Below the pieces are notes generated by a model that worked only from the letters and a program-made list of their open reading frames with translations, did no database searches and was not told the DNA's origin. This document shows positions 43,818 through 52,566 of a stretch of 64,000 bases of DNA, piece after piece (within the stretch, counting starts at the first letter, position 1; each line of letters starts with the position of its first letter). A program made the translations under genes and the position numbers. The DNA is taken from contig NZ_CP045651.1 of NCBI RefSeq assembly GCF_009557455.1, positions 2,418,001 through 2,482,000 of the forward strand, written 5' to 3'. Origin of the DNA: Alistipes sp. dk3624 (GTDB taxonomy: Bacteria > Bacteroidota > Bacteroidia > Bacteroidales > Rikenellaceae).

Positions 43818-46198
43818 TACTCTTTGGTGTAGATCCGTTTGACGCGGGTCGAAATACCCGTCATGATTTCGTAGGGGATGGTTCCCAGTACGTCGGCCAT
43901 TTCGCCGACCGGCGCTCCTTCGCCGAAGACCGTGACCGTGTCGCCCTCGTGCGCGTCGATGCCGGTGATGTCGATCATGCAGGTGTCCATGCAGATATTT
44001 CCGATGATCGGGGCTTTCCGGCCGTTGACGATGAAGCTCCATTTTCCGCAGCTAAGCCGGCGGTTCAGGCCGTCGGCATAGCCGATCGGGACGGTCGCCG
44101 TACGCACGGGATGCTCTGCGACGATTCCGTGGCGGCCGTAGCCGACCGTATCGCCGACCGGAACCTCTTTGATCTGGACGATGCGGCTTTTGAGCGCGCT
44201 GACCGGCAGCAGGTGCTCCTGGTGGGCGACGCTGATGCCGTACAGTCCGATGCCGAGCCGTACCATGTCGAACTGCGCTTCCGGGAAGCGCTCGATCCCG
44301 GCGCTGTTGTCGACGTGCCGCAGGATGTGCCGCTGCGGGAAGGCGGCGACCAGCCGGTCGCTCAATTCGCGGAACAGGGCGATCTGGCCGCGCGTGAAGT
44401 CGTCGTGCCGGGCTTCGTCGCTACCGGCTAAGTGCGTGAAGATCGTGCGGATGTAGAGTTCCGGGATCGTTTTCAGCGCGTCGATCAGCGGGTCGATGTC
44501 CTGCCGTTCGAATCCGAGGCGGTGCATGCCGGTGTCGAGCTTGATGTGGATCGGATAGTCGGTTTCTCCGTTCCGGCGTACCGTTTCGGCGAACGACTGC
44601 AACGACGATCGGCTGTAAATCTCCGGTTCGAGCCGGTAGTCGAGCATCAAGTCGAAGCTGTCCGAATCGGCGTTCAGCACGACGATCGGCATCGTGATGC
44701 CGGCCTCGCGCAGTGCGACGCCTTCGTCGGCGAACGCGACGGCCAGGAAGCCGACGCCCTGCTGTTCGAGCATGTTGGCGACTTCGAAAGTGCCGTTGCC
44801 GTAGCCGGATGCCTTGACCATCGCCATCACTTGTTCTCCTTCGCGCAGCAGGCTGCGGAAGTAGTTCAGGTTGTGGATCATGTGGTCGAGGTTGACTTCC
44901 AGCACGGTCGTATGTATCTTGTCTTCGAGGATGCGGCCGATCCGTTCGAACTGGAAGCGGCGTCCTCCTTTCAGCAGGATGCTTTTTTTCGAAAAGCGCG
45001 ACCGGTTGACGCCCCGCAGGAAATTTTCGGTGGTCAGGTAGAACTCCTTGCGGCAGTCGAATGCCCCCGCATGTTTGAAAATCTCTTCGCCGATACCGAT
45101 CAGTTCGGTCACTCCGTTCGCCTTCAGCAGTTCGGCCACCCCGGCGTACAGCCGGTCGGGTTTCAGACCGCTCTGGTCGATGTCGGACAGGATCAGCGTT
45201 TTTTCGCGGTGGCCGGCTACCGACGACAGGTATTCCAGCGCGATGCCCAGCGAGTTGATGTCCGAATTGTAGCTGTCGTTGACGATTTTGCAGCCGTTGA
45301 TGCCGTCTTTGAGTTCTAGCCGCATCGCTACGTTTTGCAGCGAGCGGAGTCCGCCCCGGACTTGCGACATGTCGTACCCCATTACTCCGTACAGGGTCAG
45401 CGCTTCGGCCGCGTTTTCGCGCGAGGCGGCGTCAGGGTAGGGCAGTCCGTTCAGGTCGCAGCGGCTCGCGTCGACGGCGATCAACTGCCGGTCGGGATAG
45501 CGGGCCGGAACGAGGCGCCGCAACAGCGGGTCGCCGGCATTGTAGATAATCGTCGGCGTGTGGGCGAATAGGTTCAGTTTCTCTTCGGCCTTTTCTTCCG
45601 GCGTGTCGAAATTCTCCTGATGGGCGTCGCCGATGTTCGTGATGATGCCGATGTCGGGACGGACGATCCGTTCGAGCGACTGCATCTCGCCCTTGCGGGA
45701 GATACCCGCTTCGATCACGGCGATCTGCTCGTCGCCCGCGGTCATCAGCAGCGACAGCGGTACGCCGATCTGCGAGTTGTAGCTTTTCGGACTGCGGAAC
45801 AGTTTTACGCCCGGCGGGCAGAGCTGGGCGATCCACTCTTTGGTGACGGTCTTGCCGTTGCTGCCGGTGATGGCTACCACTTTGCCGCGGATGCGGTCGC
45901 GGAGGCAGGCGGCCAGCCGCTGCAACGCCGCTACCGAATCGTCGCAGCGGACGAATCCGGCTTCCGGGTAGCGTCGGACGTCGACGGCGCCGTCGACGAT
46001 GAAGGCGCGCACTCCCTTGCGGTATAACGGTTCGATGTAGTCGTGTCCGTCTCGGTTCGTTCCGCGGATCGCGACGAAAAGGGTACCTTCCGGGAGGTTG
46101 GCTCGCCGGCTGTCGGTCGTCACGCGGACGACGGTCGTGTCCGTCCCTTCGAATGCGCCCCCGACGCAAGCGGCGATATGTGTCAGTAGATCGTTCAT
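43817..46198 (-). CDS. murF/alr: Bifunctional MurF ligase / alanine racemase
   Basis: 793-residue fusion. Residues about 1-420 are a MurF-type ligase adding D-Ala-D-Ala to UDP-MurNAc-tripeptide: ATP loop VVAITGSNGKTVTKEW, then FRSPKSYNSQIGVPLSL. Residues about 425-793 are a fold-type III PLP alanine racemase: AMVKASGYGNG holds the PLP Lys, and GYGRHG and the IGNICMDTCMIDIT segment follow. The fusion couples D-Ala production to its use and is normal in Bacteroidetes. ATG 46198 is chosen because the upstream ATG at 46222 abuts a -7 element (46222-46229). Confidence 0.95.
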   Translation of the reverse strand: MNDLLTHIAACVGGAFEGTDTTVVRVTTDSRRANLPEGTLFVAIRGTNRDGHDYIEPLYRKGVRAFIVDGAVDVRRYPEAGFVRCDDSVAALQRLAACLRDRIRGKVVAITGSNGKTVTKEWIAQLCPPGVKLFRSPKSYNSQIGVPLSLLMTAGDEQIAVIEAGISRKGEMQSLERIVRPDIGIITNIGDAHQENFDTPEEKAEEKLNLFAHTPTIIYNAGDPLLRRLVPARYPDRQLIAVDASRCDLNGLPYPDAASRENAAEALTLYGVMGYDMSQVRGGLRSLQNVAMRLELKDGINGCKIVNDSYNSDINSLGIALEYLSSVAGHREKTLILSDIDQSGLKPDRLYAGVAELLKANGVTELIGIGEEIFKHAGAFDCRKEFYLTTENFLRGVNRSRFSKKSILLKGGRRFQFERIGRILEDKIHTTVLEVNLDHMIHNLNYFRSLLREGEQVMAMVKASGYGNGTFEVANMLEQQGVGFLAVAFADEGVALREAGITMPIVVLNADSDSFDLMLDYRLEPEIYSRSSLQSFAETVRRNGETDYPIHIKLDTGMHRLGFERQDIDPLIDALKTIPELYIRTIFTHLAGSDEARHDDFTRGQIALFRELSDRLVAAFPQRHILRHVDNSAGIERFPEAQFDMVRLGIGLYGISVAHQEHLLPVSALKSRIVQIKEVPVGDTVGYGRHGIVAEHPVRTATVPIGYADGLNRRLSCGKWSFIVNGRKAPIIGNICMDTCMIDITGIDAHEGDTVTVFGEGAPVGEMADVLGTIPYEIMTGISTRVKRIYTKE

Positions 46199-46221
46199 GT
46201 TCCGAATGAATTGAAGCGACA

Positions 46222-46229
46222 CAAAAGTA
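46222..46229 (-). promoter_or_regulatory. -7 promoter element TACTTTTG (murF/alr)
   Basis: Minus-strand TAnnTTTG match 23 bases before the chosen start at 46198. Confidence 0.65.
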
Positions 46230-46304
46230 CGCCATTTTCCGCAAAAAGTTTTGAACCGTGCGGAATTTTACCGGAATTACCGGCTCGTTGCCTGCGGTTC
46301 TCCG

Positions 46305-46345
46305 ATAAAAAAGCCGGAAAAAACGGATCGTCCGTTTTTCCCGGC
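46305..46345 (-). terminator. Rho-independent terminator after the PorT-type gene
   Basis: On the minus strand GCCGGGAAAAACGGA, three-base loop, TCCGTTTTTTCCGGC, then six T. One mismatch in 15-base arms. Confidence 0.85.
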
Positions 46346-46368
46346 GTATGCGAACCGGCCGGATGCCT

Positions 46369-47121
46369 TTAGAAAACGTATCCGAACCCGATGTTCAGGT
46401 AGACGTTGTACATGTTGAACCCGATGCTTTTGAATCCTTTTTTGAAGATCGAGTTCGCCGCCCAGGTCAGCTCTCCGTATACCGACAGGTGGCGGTAAGC
46501 CATCCATTCGGCTCCGAATTCGCCGCCCCAGTTGAACCGCCGGATGTCGTTATCGAAATTGTACGTGGCCGACTCGACGCCGATCTTGGTTCCGGTCGGA
46601 TCTCCGTCGCGGATGTATCCGTCGTAGGCGTTTCCGCTGAAGCCGCCCCGCAACAGGTATGAGAAGAAGAACCCCAGTTTCAGTTCCCAACGCGGGGAGA
46701 CCTGGCGCATTGCCATCACCGGCACGGTCAGGTATTCGTTCTGCACCCGGGTTTTGACCTGTCCGGTGAATACTCCGGAGATCAGCCCTTGTTCGTCGCC
46801 GTTGTCCACGTTCATCGTCAGTTGGTAATTCTTCACCTGGGCGCCGGCCGACATCCCCTTCGTTTCGAAACGGAGTCCGCTGATCAGCGCCCATTTCGCA
46901 GTCAGGTTTCGGACGACGTTCCCTTCGATGGCGAAAGCCAGCGTCGGCGAGTACGCTTTCAGTTTCCGGATCTCGGCCGGTAGCGGAAGCGGGGTCGTGC
47001 CGCCGATGTTGAAACCTGCCTTGACGCGGTATTCGAATTTTTTGAAAGACTGGGCGCAGACGCCGCCGATACACAGCAGCGCGACCGCCAAGCAGATGAT
47101 GTGTTTTTTATTCATCGTCAT
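46369..47121 (-). CDS. PorT-family outer-membrane beta-barrel protein
   Basis: 250-residue protein with a signal peptide (IICLAVALLCIGGVCAQ); a second ATG at 47115 is equally possible as start. Alternating hydrophobic/polar strands with aromatic girdles and a terminal Phe (YNVYLNIGFGYVF) indicate an outer-membrane barrel. It begins 15 bases after the PCMD lipoprotein gene and is closed by a strong terminator, so the two form an operon. It may assist or anchor the lipoprotein; no functional assignment is possible. Confidence 0.82.
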   Translation of the reverse strand: MTMNKKHIICLAVALLCIGGVCAQSFKKFEYRVKAGFNIGGTTPLPLPAEIRKLKAYSPTLAFAIEGNVVRNLTAKWALISGLRFETKGMSAGAQVKNYQLTMNVDNGDEQGLISGVFTGQVKTRVQNEYLTVPVMAMRQVSPRWELKLGFFFSYLLRGGFSGNAYDGYIRDGDPTGTKIGVESATYNFDNDIRRFNWGGEFGAEWMAYRHLSVYGELTWAANSIFKKGFKSIGFNMYNVYLNIGFGYVF

Positions 47122-47136
47122 AGTTGGGTTGTCGGG

Positions 47137-48243
47137 TTAGTTTGCCGGTTTCTCTTCGCAGATCACTTCTACGTCGTCCACGAGCAGCGTGCTTCCTACG
47201 GCTCCTTTGAAATAGGCTCCGTAACGGCTGGACGAGAAGACGACGGTCAGGTTGTACTTGTAATTCTCCATTTTTTCCTCGTCGAACTGCTTGAGATAGG
47301 TGAATTCCACGTCGAAAGGAAGGTAGGTTCCCAGCGGCGACTCGACCGGGTCCGGGACGACGGCCTTGGCGACGATGTTCGGCGAAGTGAGCACGTTGTC
47401 GCCGAACAGGCATTCGACGTTGTCGTCCGTCTCGTACAGCACCGCGTAAATCTGGCAGGAATCCCGCTGTTCGGGGATCACCAGGTTGTTGTATTTATCG
47501 GTCACGTTGCCGGCCGACACGTAGCTGTAATAACCTTTCAGGCGCAGCGGTTTTTTGCCGAACGGAAGACCGAACCGGGTGGCCTCCATCGGATTTTTGG
47601 TAGCCAGCATACCGTCGAACGTTCCGATGAACAGGTTCCCGGCGGCGATCGGCATGTTCAGGGCCGAACCGAACGTCCCGGTCGATTTGGTTTCGAGTTT
47701 GGCCGCCAGCCGGCCTCCGTGGGCGATCGGGGTGGAACAAGTCGGAAATTTGCTCGGGACGGATGCGCCTCCGGTCAGCGCGTAACCCGCATTTCCGGAC
47801 GACCATATCTCTTGGGCCACACCCCCGGCGATGATTTCGTAAGGCTGTTCGTATTTTCCTATCTCTTTCCAGTCTTCGAAACTGAACAGGGTCGGCAGGT
47901 CGGTTTCGATCACGCTGACCAAGTAGGATTTGTTCCAGCGCCCATCCTGCGAGGTGACTTTGTAAAGCTTCGGAGTGGTGAAATCGCGGACGGTGCCCGA
48001 TGCCGGTTCGATGACGGCTCCGGGAGTCAGCTTGAACTCCGGAGCCATCCGGGTAACGTCCGTCGAGCCCGGGACGATCAGGATCATCACCGTGTTGTCG
48101 GCGATCTTGGGATCGGTTTTGACGATGTCTCCCGGAACGGTGCATTCGATGATGTCCGCTTCGGCGTTCAGCGGTTCGTCCTTGATGCAGGAAACCGTCA
48201 GCGCTGCGGCGCCCAGGAGCGTTAACAATAAGCGTATTTTCAT
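47137..48243 (-). CDS. PCMD-domain surface lipoprotein
   Basis: 368-residue lipoprotein. The signal peptide from ATG 48243 ends in TVSC; the residues after Cys (IKDE) fit the acidic lipoprotein export signal used in Bacteroidetes for surface display. An Ig-like N-terminal region (DPKIADNTVMILIVPGSTDVTRMAPEFKLTPGAVIEPASGTVRDFTTPKLYKVTSQDG) precedes the carbohydrate-binding-like PCMD domain (FSFEDWKEIGKYEQPYEI ... STGTFGSAL). PCMD means putative carbohydrate metabolism domain, so glycan binding is suggested but unproved. Promoter at 48276-48283; divergent from the DUF5722 gene. Confidence 0.85.
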   Translation of the reverse strand: MKIRLLLTLLGAAALTVSCIKDEPLNAEADIIECTVPGDIVKTDPKIADNTVMILIVPGSTDVTRMAPEFKLTPGAVIEPASGTVRDFTTPKLYKVTSQDGRWNKSYLVSVIETDLPTLFSFEDWKEIGKYEQPYEIIAGGVAQEIWSSGNAGYALTGGASVPSKFPTCSTPIAHGGRLAAKLETKSTGTFGSALNMPIAAGNLFIGTFDGMLATKNPMEATRFGLPFGKKPLRLKGYYSYVSAGNVTDKYNNLVIPEQRDSCQIYAVLYETDDNVECLFGDNVLTSPNIVAKAVVPDPVESPLGTYLPFDVEFTYLKQFDEEKMENYKYNLTVVFSSSRYGAYFKGAVGSTLLVDDVEVICEEKPAN

Positions 48244-48275
48244 AATTGTCGGATACATTTATCGGATTTTCTCCG

Positions 48276-48283
48276 CAAAGGTA
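48276..48283 (-). promoter_or_regulatory. -7 promoter element TACCTTTG (PCMD-PorT operon)
   Basis: Minus-strand exact TAnnTTTG match 32 bases before the lipoprotein start. Confidence 0.7.
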
Positions 48284-48692
48284 ATTTTAATCAGATATCT
48301 CCGCAAATCTTTGTTCCGGGGGGCGCGGAATTTCTCCGGAGATATTTACGGATTCATTTCTTCTGTCCGAGGTAATCGGGGTACGGTAAAATAATCTTAT
48401 TTATTAAATAACGCATATTTCGGCGATAAGTTACATGTGTGGGTTTATTCGGTTGATACATAGTGTTATAAAAATGAGGCGGATATGGAAATGCCGAATT
48501 TCGGACGGAAATGTCCGGATTCGCCGGATCGTTTTCGTCGAAAGTTTGACGCCCTCGGCCGAAAATCATTTTCGGAAATTTGTTAATCGGCGATTTTTTT
48601 CCTACTTTGCAAAATGATTACGGAATTATTTTTAACTTAAAATTAACCTTGAAAACTTCCCTTCGGAGGTTTTGTAACCTGATTTAATTAAG
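48284..48692. other. 409-base intergenic region between divergent lipoprotein operons
   Basis: No gene visible. It holds several short inverted repeats, a near-consensus -7 motif TACTTTG at 48603-48609 (+) and a leader hairpin at 48652-48673 (AAAACTTCC, CTTC, GGAGGTTTT, with a UUCG-type loop) just before the DUF5722 start. The region is AT-rich. Confidence 0.55.
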
Positions 48693-50924
48693 ATGAAACG
48701 AGTCGATTTCAAACCGAAAGGCATTTTGTCCGCGGGCGTTTTCTGGCAGCGTTCGGTTGCCGTCTGCCGGAAAGCGGTTCCCGCATTGATGGTCGCGGCG
48801 TTGCTGTTGGCGTCCTGTGGAAAGGATAACGGGGACGATCCCGGTCCGGGACCTAATCCCCCCGACCCGGATCCTACGCCGACTCCGAAAACCGAATACC
48901 TGACCTTCGCTACCAAGACGGCGAATCAGATTTCCGTCAAAGAAGTTTCGACCGGCGAGTACGAAATGTCGATGACCGGGACGGACCCCTACATTTTCAC
49001 CAATTCGTTGGAGCGTACCAATCCGGCGGACTCCTGCATTCTTACCTTTCAGTACCGTTGCGATAAGGAAATTTCATTCTTACAACTGTTTTTCGCCTCG
49101 ACTCCTTCTTCCGGCGTGTCGGAAGACCGTTCGGTGAAAGTGGACGGGATTCCCGCTTCGCAGACCTGGAAAACCTGGAAAGCCAACGTGAGCGAATCGC
49201 TCGTAAAATTCGCATGGGGGAAAGCCGGTAACTGTTTGCGGGTCGATTTCGGAGACAAATCGGGGATTAAACTCTATATAAAAGGGATTCATTTCCGCGG
49301 AATGACCGAGCAGGAGAAACAGGAGGCCGAAGAGGAAGAAGAGAACAGCAAGTCCGAAGCGGCGTTCGAAAACAACCTGAAATCCTATCTGTCGACGCTG
49401 TATCCGTCCTCTACGTCGGTAACCTCGGTGGAAGCCGGACTGACCAAAATTACCGTGAAAGGGAACTGTTCCGCTTCGGGCAGCTATAGCCTTTGCGAAA
49501 TTCCGCCTTACGTCGATCTGCTGAAAACGACCAAATTCGAGTTCAAAACGGCTCTTACCGACGGGACGTTCAGCAAGGAAATGGACCGCTATGTCGAACG
49601 GGACGGGTTCAAATACGACCGGACCCTTTCGAAATGGGCGATCGTAGAGAACGGCGATACGAAAGATAAATTGGTGTCTCATGCGCGTTACGCTACCGAG
49701 ATCGCTTCGACGCAACAATTGCCCGCAGCGAAACCCGCCAGCAAAAAGGGGCTCGGCGGATACCATTTGGGCGGTCCCGAGAGCGATCTGGATGATCTGG
49801 GGATTACCAGCATCACGATGAACGTTTCTTTCGTCGGCATGATGTCGCTCAGTCCTTCGGGCAATTCCATCGCGCACGAATACGGCGGTAAAACCTACTA
49901 TTTCGATAAAGGCAGCGTGGAAAACTATGACAAAACGTTGCAGGCGGCCCAGAAACGGAATATCGTCGTTGCCGCTATCCTCCTGGTCGCTCCTTCGAGC
50001 TCGGAGGTGGGAAAACTGCTGCTGCATCCGGATTACACTTCGCGGGGGATCTACACGATGCCGAATATGACCAATCCGGAGAGCGTGAACTGTTATGCCG
50101 CCGCGCTCGATTTCCTGGCCAGCCGTTATTGCCAGACCGGCAGTCCGTACGGTCGTATCCACCACTGGATCATGCACAACGAGGTCGATGCCGGGCTCGA
50201 CTGGACGAACATGGGCGTCAAGCCGATCACCATTTATACGGATACGTATCTCAAGTCGATGCGAATGTGCTACAACATCGCTCGGCAGTACGATCCGAAT
50301 ACCGAGGTGTTCGCTTCCTTTACGCATTCGTGGACGGAGGCCGCTTCGGACAGTTACGCTTCCCGCGACATGCTCGATCTGCTGAGGAAATTCGGTACGG
50401 CGGAAGGCGACTTCCAATGGGCGGTGGCTTACCATCCTTATCCGCAGGATCTGAACGATGCGAAAACCTGGAACGATAATAAGGCTTCGTTCAACATGAA
50501 TACGAAGCTGGTGACGTTCAAAAACCTCGAAGTGCTGAGCGCCTGGGCCAAAAAATCGGAAAATAAGTACAAGAAGACGATCAAGCGTTCGGTATGGCTC
50601 TCCGAAAACGGAACCAATTCGAGAACCTATGCGGACATGTATCTTAAAGAACAGGCCGCCGGTTTCGCTTATGCCTGGAAAAAGCTGAAAAAGCTCGACG
50701 GCATCGACGCGATGCAGTGGCATAACTGGATCGATCATCCCGAGGAATACGGCCTGCGGATCGGATTGCGCAAATTCCCGAACGATCCCGACGATCCGAT
50801 GGGTAGAAAACTCGTATGGTATGCCTATCAGGCAGCCGGGACGTCAACCGAGGATGCGGTTTTCGAACCTTATAAGGCGGTGATCGGAATCGACAATTGG
50901 AATATCATCCAAGAGGTTCAGTAA
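48693..50924 (+). CDS. DUF5722-type lipoprotein, putative glycoside hydrolase
   Basis: 743-residue lipoprotein. The lipobox LLLASC has its Cys at residue 42 after an unusually long N-terminus; it is followed by GKDNGDD and a Pro/Asp linker, suggesting surface display. A beta-rich N-terminal region (residues about 65-220) is followed by a coiled acidic stretch (EQEKQEAEEEEENSK), then a TIM-barrel-like domain. HHWIMHNEVDAG has Glu497 and VWLSENG has Glu638; the spacing of about 140 residues resembles the acid/base and nucleophile of clan GH-A. I assign it to DUF5722 from memory. Hydrolase activity is inference. It is closed by the terminator at 50976-51012. Confidence 0.8.
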   Translation: MKRVDFKPKGILSAGVFWQRSVAVCRKAVPALMVAALLLASCGKDNGDDPGPGPNPPDPDPTPTPKTEYLTFATKTANQISVKEVSTGEYEMSMTGTDPYIFTNSLERTNPADSCILTFQYRCDKEISFLQLFFASTPSSGVSEDRSVKVDGIPASQTWKTWKANVSESLVKFAWGKAGNCLRVDFGDKSGIKLYIKGIHFRGMTEQEKQEAEEEEENSKSEAAFENNLKSYLSTLYPSSTSVTSVEAGLTKITVKGNCSASGSYSLCEIPPYVDLLKTTKFEFKTALTDGTFSKEMDRYVERDGFKYDRTLSKWAIVENGDTKDKLVSHARYATEIASTQQLPAAKPASKKGLGGYHLGGPESDLDDLGITSITMNVSFVGMMSLSPSGNSIAHEYGGKTYYFDKGSVENYDKTLQAAQKRNIVVAAILLVAPSSSEVGKLLLHPDYTSRGIYTMPNMTNPESVNCYAAALDFLASRYCQTGSPYGRIHHWIMHNEVDAGLDWTNMGVKPITIYTDTYLKSMRMCYNIARQYDPNTEVFASFTHSWTEAASDSYASRDMLDLLRKFGTAEGDFQWAVAYHPYPQDLNDAKTWNDNKASFNMNTKLVTFKNLEVLSAWAKKSENKYKKTIKRSVWLSENGTNSRTYADMYLKEQAAGFAYAWKKLKKLDGIDAMQWHNWIDHPEEYGLRIGLRKFPNDPDDPMGRKLVWYAYQAAGTSTEDAVFEPYKAVIGIDNWNIIQEVQ

Positions 50925-50975
50925 TCCGTTCGAAAAATTACGGGGTTCGGAATTGTTCCGGACAGGAACCGAAGT

Positions 50976-51012
50976 AAAGCAAAGACGCTGATTGAAAGCG
51001 TCTTTGCTTTTC
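50976..51012 (+). terminator. Rho-independent terminator after the DUF5722 gene
   Basis: AAAGCAAAGACGCT, seven-base loop, AGCGTCTTTGCTTT then TT. Fourteen-base perfect arms. Confidence 0.8.
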
Positions 51013-51084
51013 CGTATTCCGAGCGTAGCCGGGCCGCGCCTCCGGCGTTCGTCCGTAAACTGCGGCCCGATAAGTTTTAGGTAT

Positions 51085-51092
51085 TACCTTTG
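51085..51092 (+). promoter_or_regulatory. -7 promoter element TACCTTTG (PepSY-like gene)
   Basis: Exact TAnnTTTG match 45 bases before the start codon; the leader contains a run of A residues. Confidence 0.7.
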
Positions 51093-51137
51093 CAGGGAGT
51101 CTAAACGATTATTATTTAAAAAAAAAAATTAGGAGCT

Positions 51138-51575
51138 ATGAAAAAAGCGTTTGTTTTGTTGGCCTGCCTGTTCGCGATGCAACTCACCGTTTCCGCCGAC
51201 GACGGCACGCCGATCGAGGTGAACAACCTGCCGGTAAAGGCGCAGCAATTTCTGAAAGCCTGTTTCCCGGATAACACGGTGTCTTACGCCAAAGTGGAAA
51301 ACGAGTGGACCGGCAAAGAGTACGAGGTGTTGTTCGAGGACGGCACCAAAGTAAAATTCGACAAAAAGGGAGAGTGGGAGGAAGTAGACGGCGGATATGC
51401 CGTTATTCCGGCTAACACCGTTCCCGTTTTGATCAAAAAGCACGTTGCCGAGAAGCATCCGAAGCAGAAAATCGTGAAGATCGAACGGGATCGTAAAGGT
51501 TACGAGATCAAGTTGGATAACGGTTTCGAGCTGAAATTTGATACTAAATTCAAGCTGACCGGTTACGACGATTAG
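51138..51575 (+). CDS. PepSY-like periplasmic protein
   Basis: 145-residue exported protein, signal peptide at residues about 1-20 (VLLACLFAMQLTVSA). The mature part has two similar PepSY-like units: KEYEVLFEDGTKVKFDKKGEWEEV and KGYEIKLDNGFELKFDTKFKLTG, the pattern of the DUF2874/PepSY-like family. Very Lys- and Asp/Glu-rich. Members are periplasmic, with proposed inhibitor or ligand-binding roles; the actual role is unknown. Strong promoter and terminator make it a single-gene unit, and the strong expression signals suggest an abundant protein. Confidence 0.88.
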   Translation: MKKAFVLLACLFAMQLTVSADDGTPIEVNNLPVKAQQFLKACFPDNTVSYAKVENEWTGKEYEVLFEDGTKVKFDKKGEWEEVDGGYAVIPANTVPVLIKKHVAEKHPKQKIVKIERDRKGYEIKLDNGFELKFDTKFKLTGYDD

Positions 51576-51593
51576 CGAAAAGCAACATGAGAA

Positions 51594-51632
51594 ACAGGGC
51601 GTCTTTCGAAAGAAAGACGCCCTGTTTTTTTA
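51594..51632 (+). terminator. Rho-independent terminator between convergent genes
   Basis: ACAGGGCGTCTTTC, four-base loop, GAAAGACGCCCTGT followed by seven or more T. Fourteen-base perfect arms. Confidence 0.9.
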
Positions 51633-51677
51633 AATCCGCTCCGGTCGTATCCGGGCGTTTGCCTGTCTCGGTCGCGA

Positions 51678-52220
51678 TTAAAATCTCCAACCGGCGGTAA
51701 TGGCGAATACGCTGTTGCGCGTGACGATGTCCTTGTCTTTGGCGAGGCTGGTCAGGCCGATGTTGTAGCGGGCGTCCAGGATCAGGCCGCAGTTGAACAA
51801 GTATGAAACGCCGACCGGTACGGCAACGTCCGCTTTCTTGTAAGCAGCCTTGACGTCGACGTCGTTGTTTTTGGCTTTGAGCAGAAAGCCCGGCTGGATA
51901 CCGGCTTTGACGGCCAGTCCTTTTACGAGGTAGAAGTTCGCCAGGATCGGTATGTTCAGGTTATCGGTCTTCACTTTGACGCCTTCGCCTTTGGTTCCCT
52001 GACGCGAGTAGAGTACGTCTGCCGACAGGGCGAACAGGTTGCTGAAACGGTAGTCTGCGAATACGCCGGCCGTCAGGCCCGTTTTGTAATCTCCGTCGAG
52101 CAGGGTTTGGTTCGACAGGTTGATGCCCACTTTGGGGCCGAATCCGAATCCGGTTTCCTGGGCGGATGCATAGGTAGCTACCGTAAATAAAGCCGCGATC
52201 GATAACAGTACTTTTTTCAT
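51678..52220 (-). CDS. Small outer-membrane beta-barrel protein
   Basis: 180-residue exported protein, signal peptide MKKVLLSIAALFTVATYASAQ. About eight amphipathic strands beginning GFGFGPKVGINLSN and ending with the terminal aromatic signal FAITAGWRF, which is recognised by the BAM machinery. Resembles the PorT/OmpX-like porin family of Bacteroidetes. The role is unknown. Single gene, convergent with the PepSY-like gene. Confidence 0.85.
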   Translation of the reverse strand: MKKVLLSIAALFTVATYASAQETGFGFGPKVGINLSNQTLLDGDYKTGLTAGVFADYRFSNLFALSADVLYSRQGTKGEGVKVKTDNLNIPILANFYLVKGLAVKAGIQPGFLLKAKNNDVDVKAAYKKADVAVPVGVSYLFNCGLILDARYNIGLTSLAKDKDIVTRNSVFAITAGWRF

Positions 52221-52566
52221 GACGATTAAGTTTTTTAATTAAACAATTCAAAAGCGTTAAAACACTTGGTGCGCGCCCGCTTTTGTGCGGGACGTTTCGG
52301 TTGATTTTAACGACACGCCGGCTTGGTCGTCTTTGTTGAGAGTAGAACGGCCGGAGCTTCGTTTAGTTACAAAGTCCGGTCGTTTTTGAAATGCGTAAAA
52401 TGTGTTTTTTGTTCGGAACGTATGCTGTAATAGTTTTGTTGTCAGCGTATTGATACGTGTGTTGGAGAAGTGAAAAATTATATTGCGGAACTGTTTTTTC
52501 CGGTGCGGCCGTCCGCAGTACTGTGGCGTTCCGGACTTTTCCGTTCGAAAAAACGGGAGCCTGCCG
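52221..52566. other. 346-base intergenic region upstream of the small barrel gene
   Basis: No gene visible. AT-rich, with G/C islands. It should contain the barrel-gene promoter and the ppx terminator, but I find no exact TAnnTTTG on the minus strand. Confidence 0.5.
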
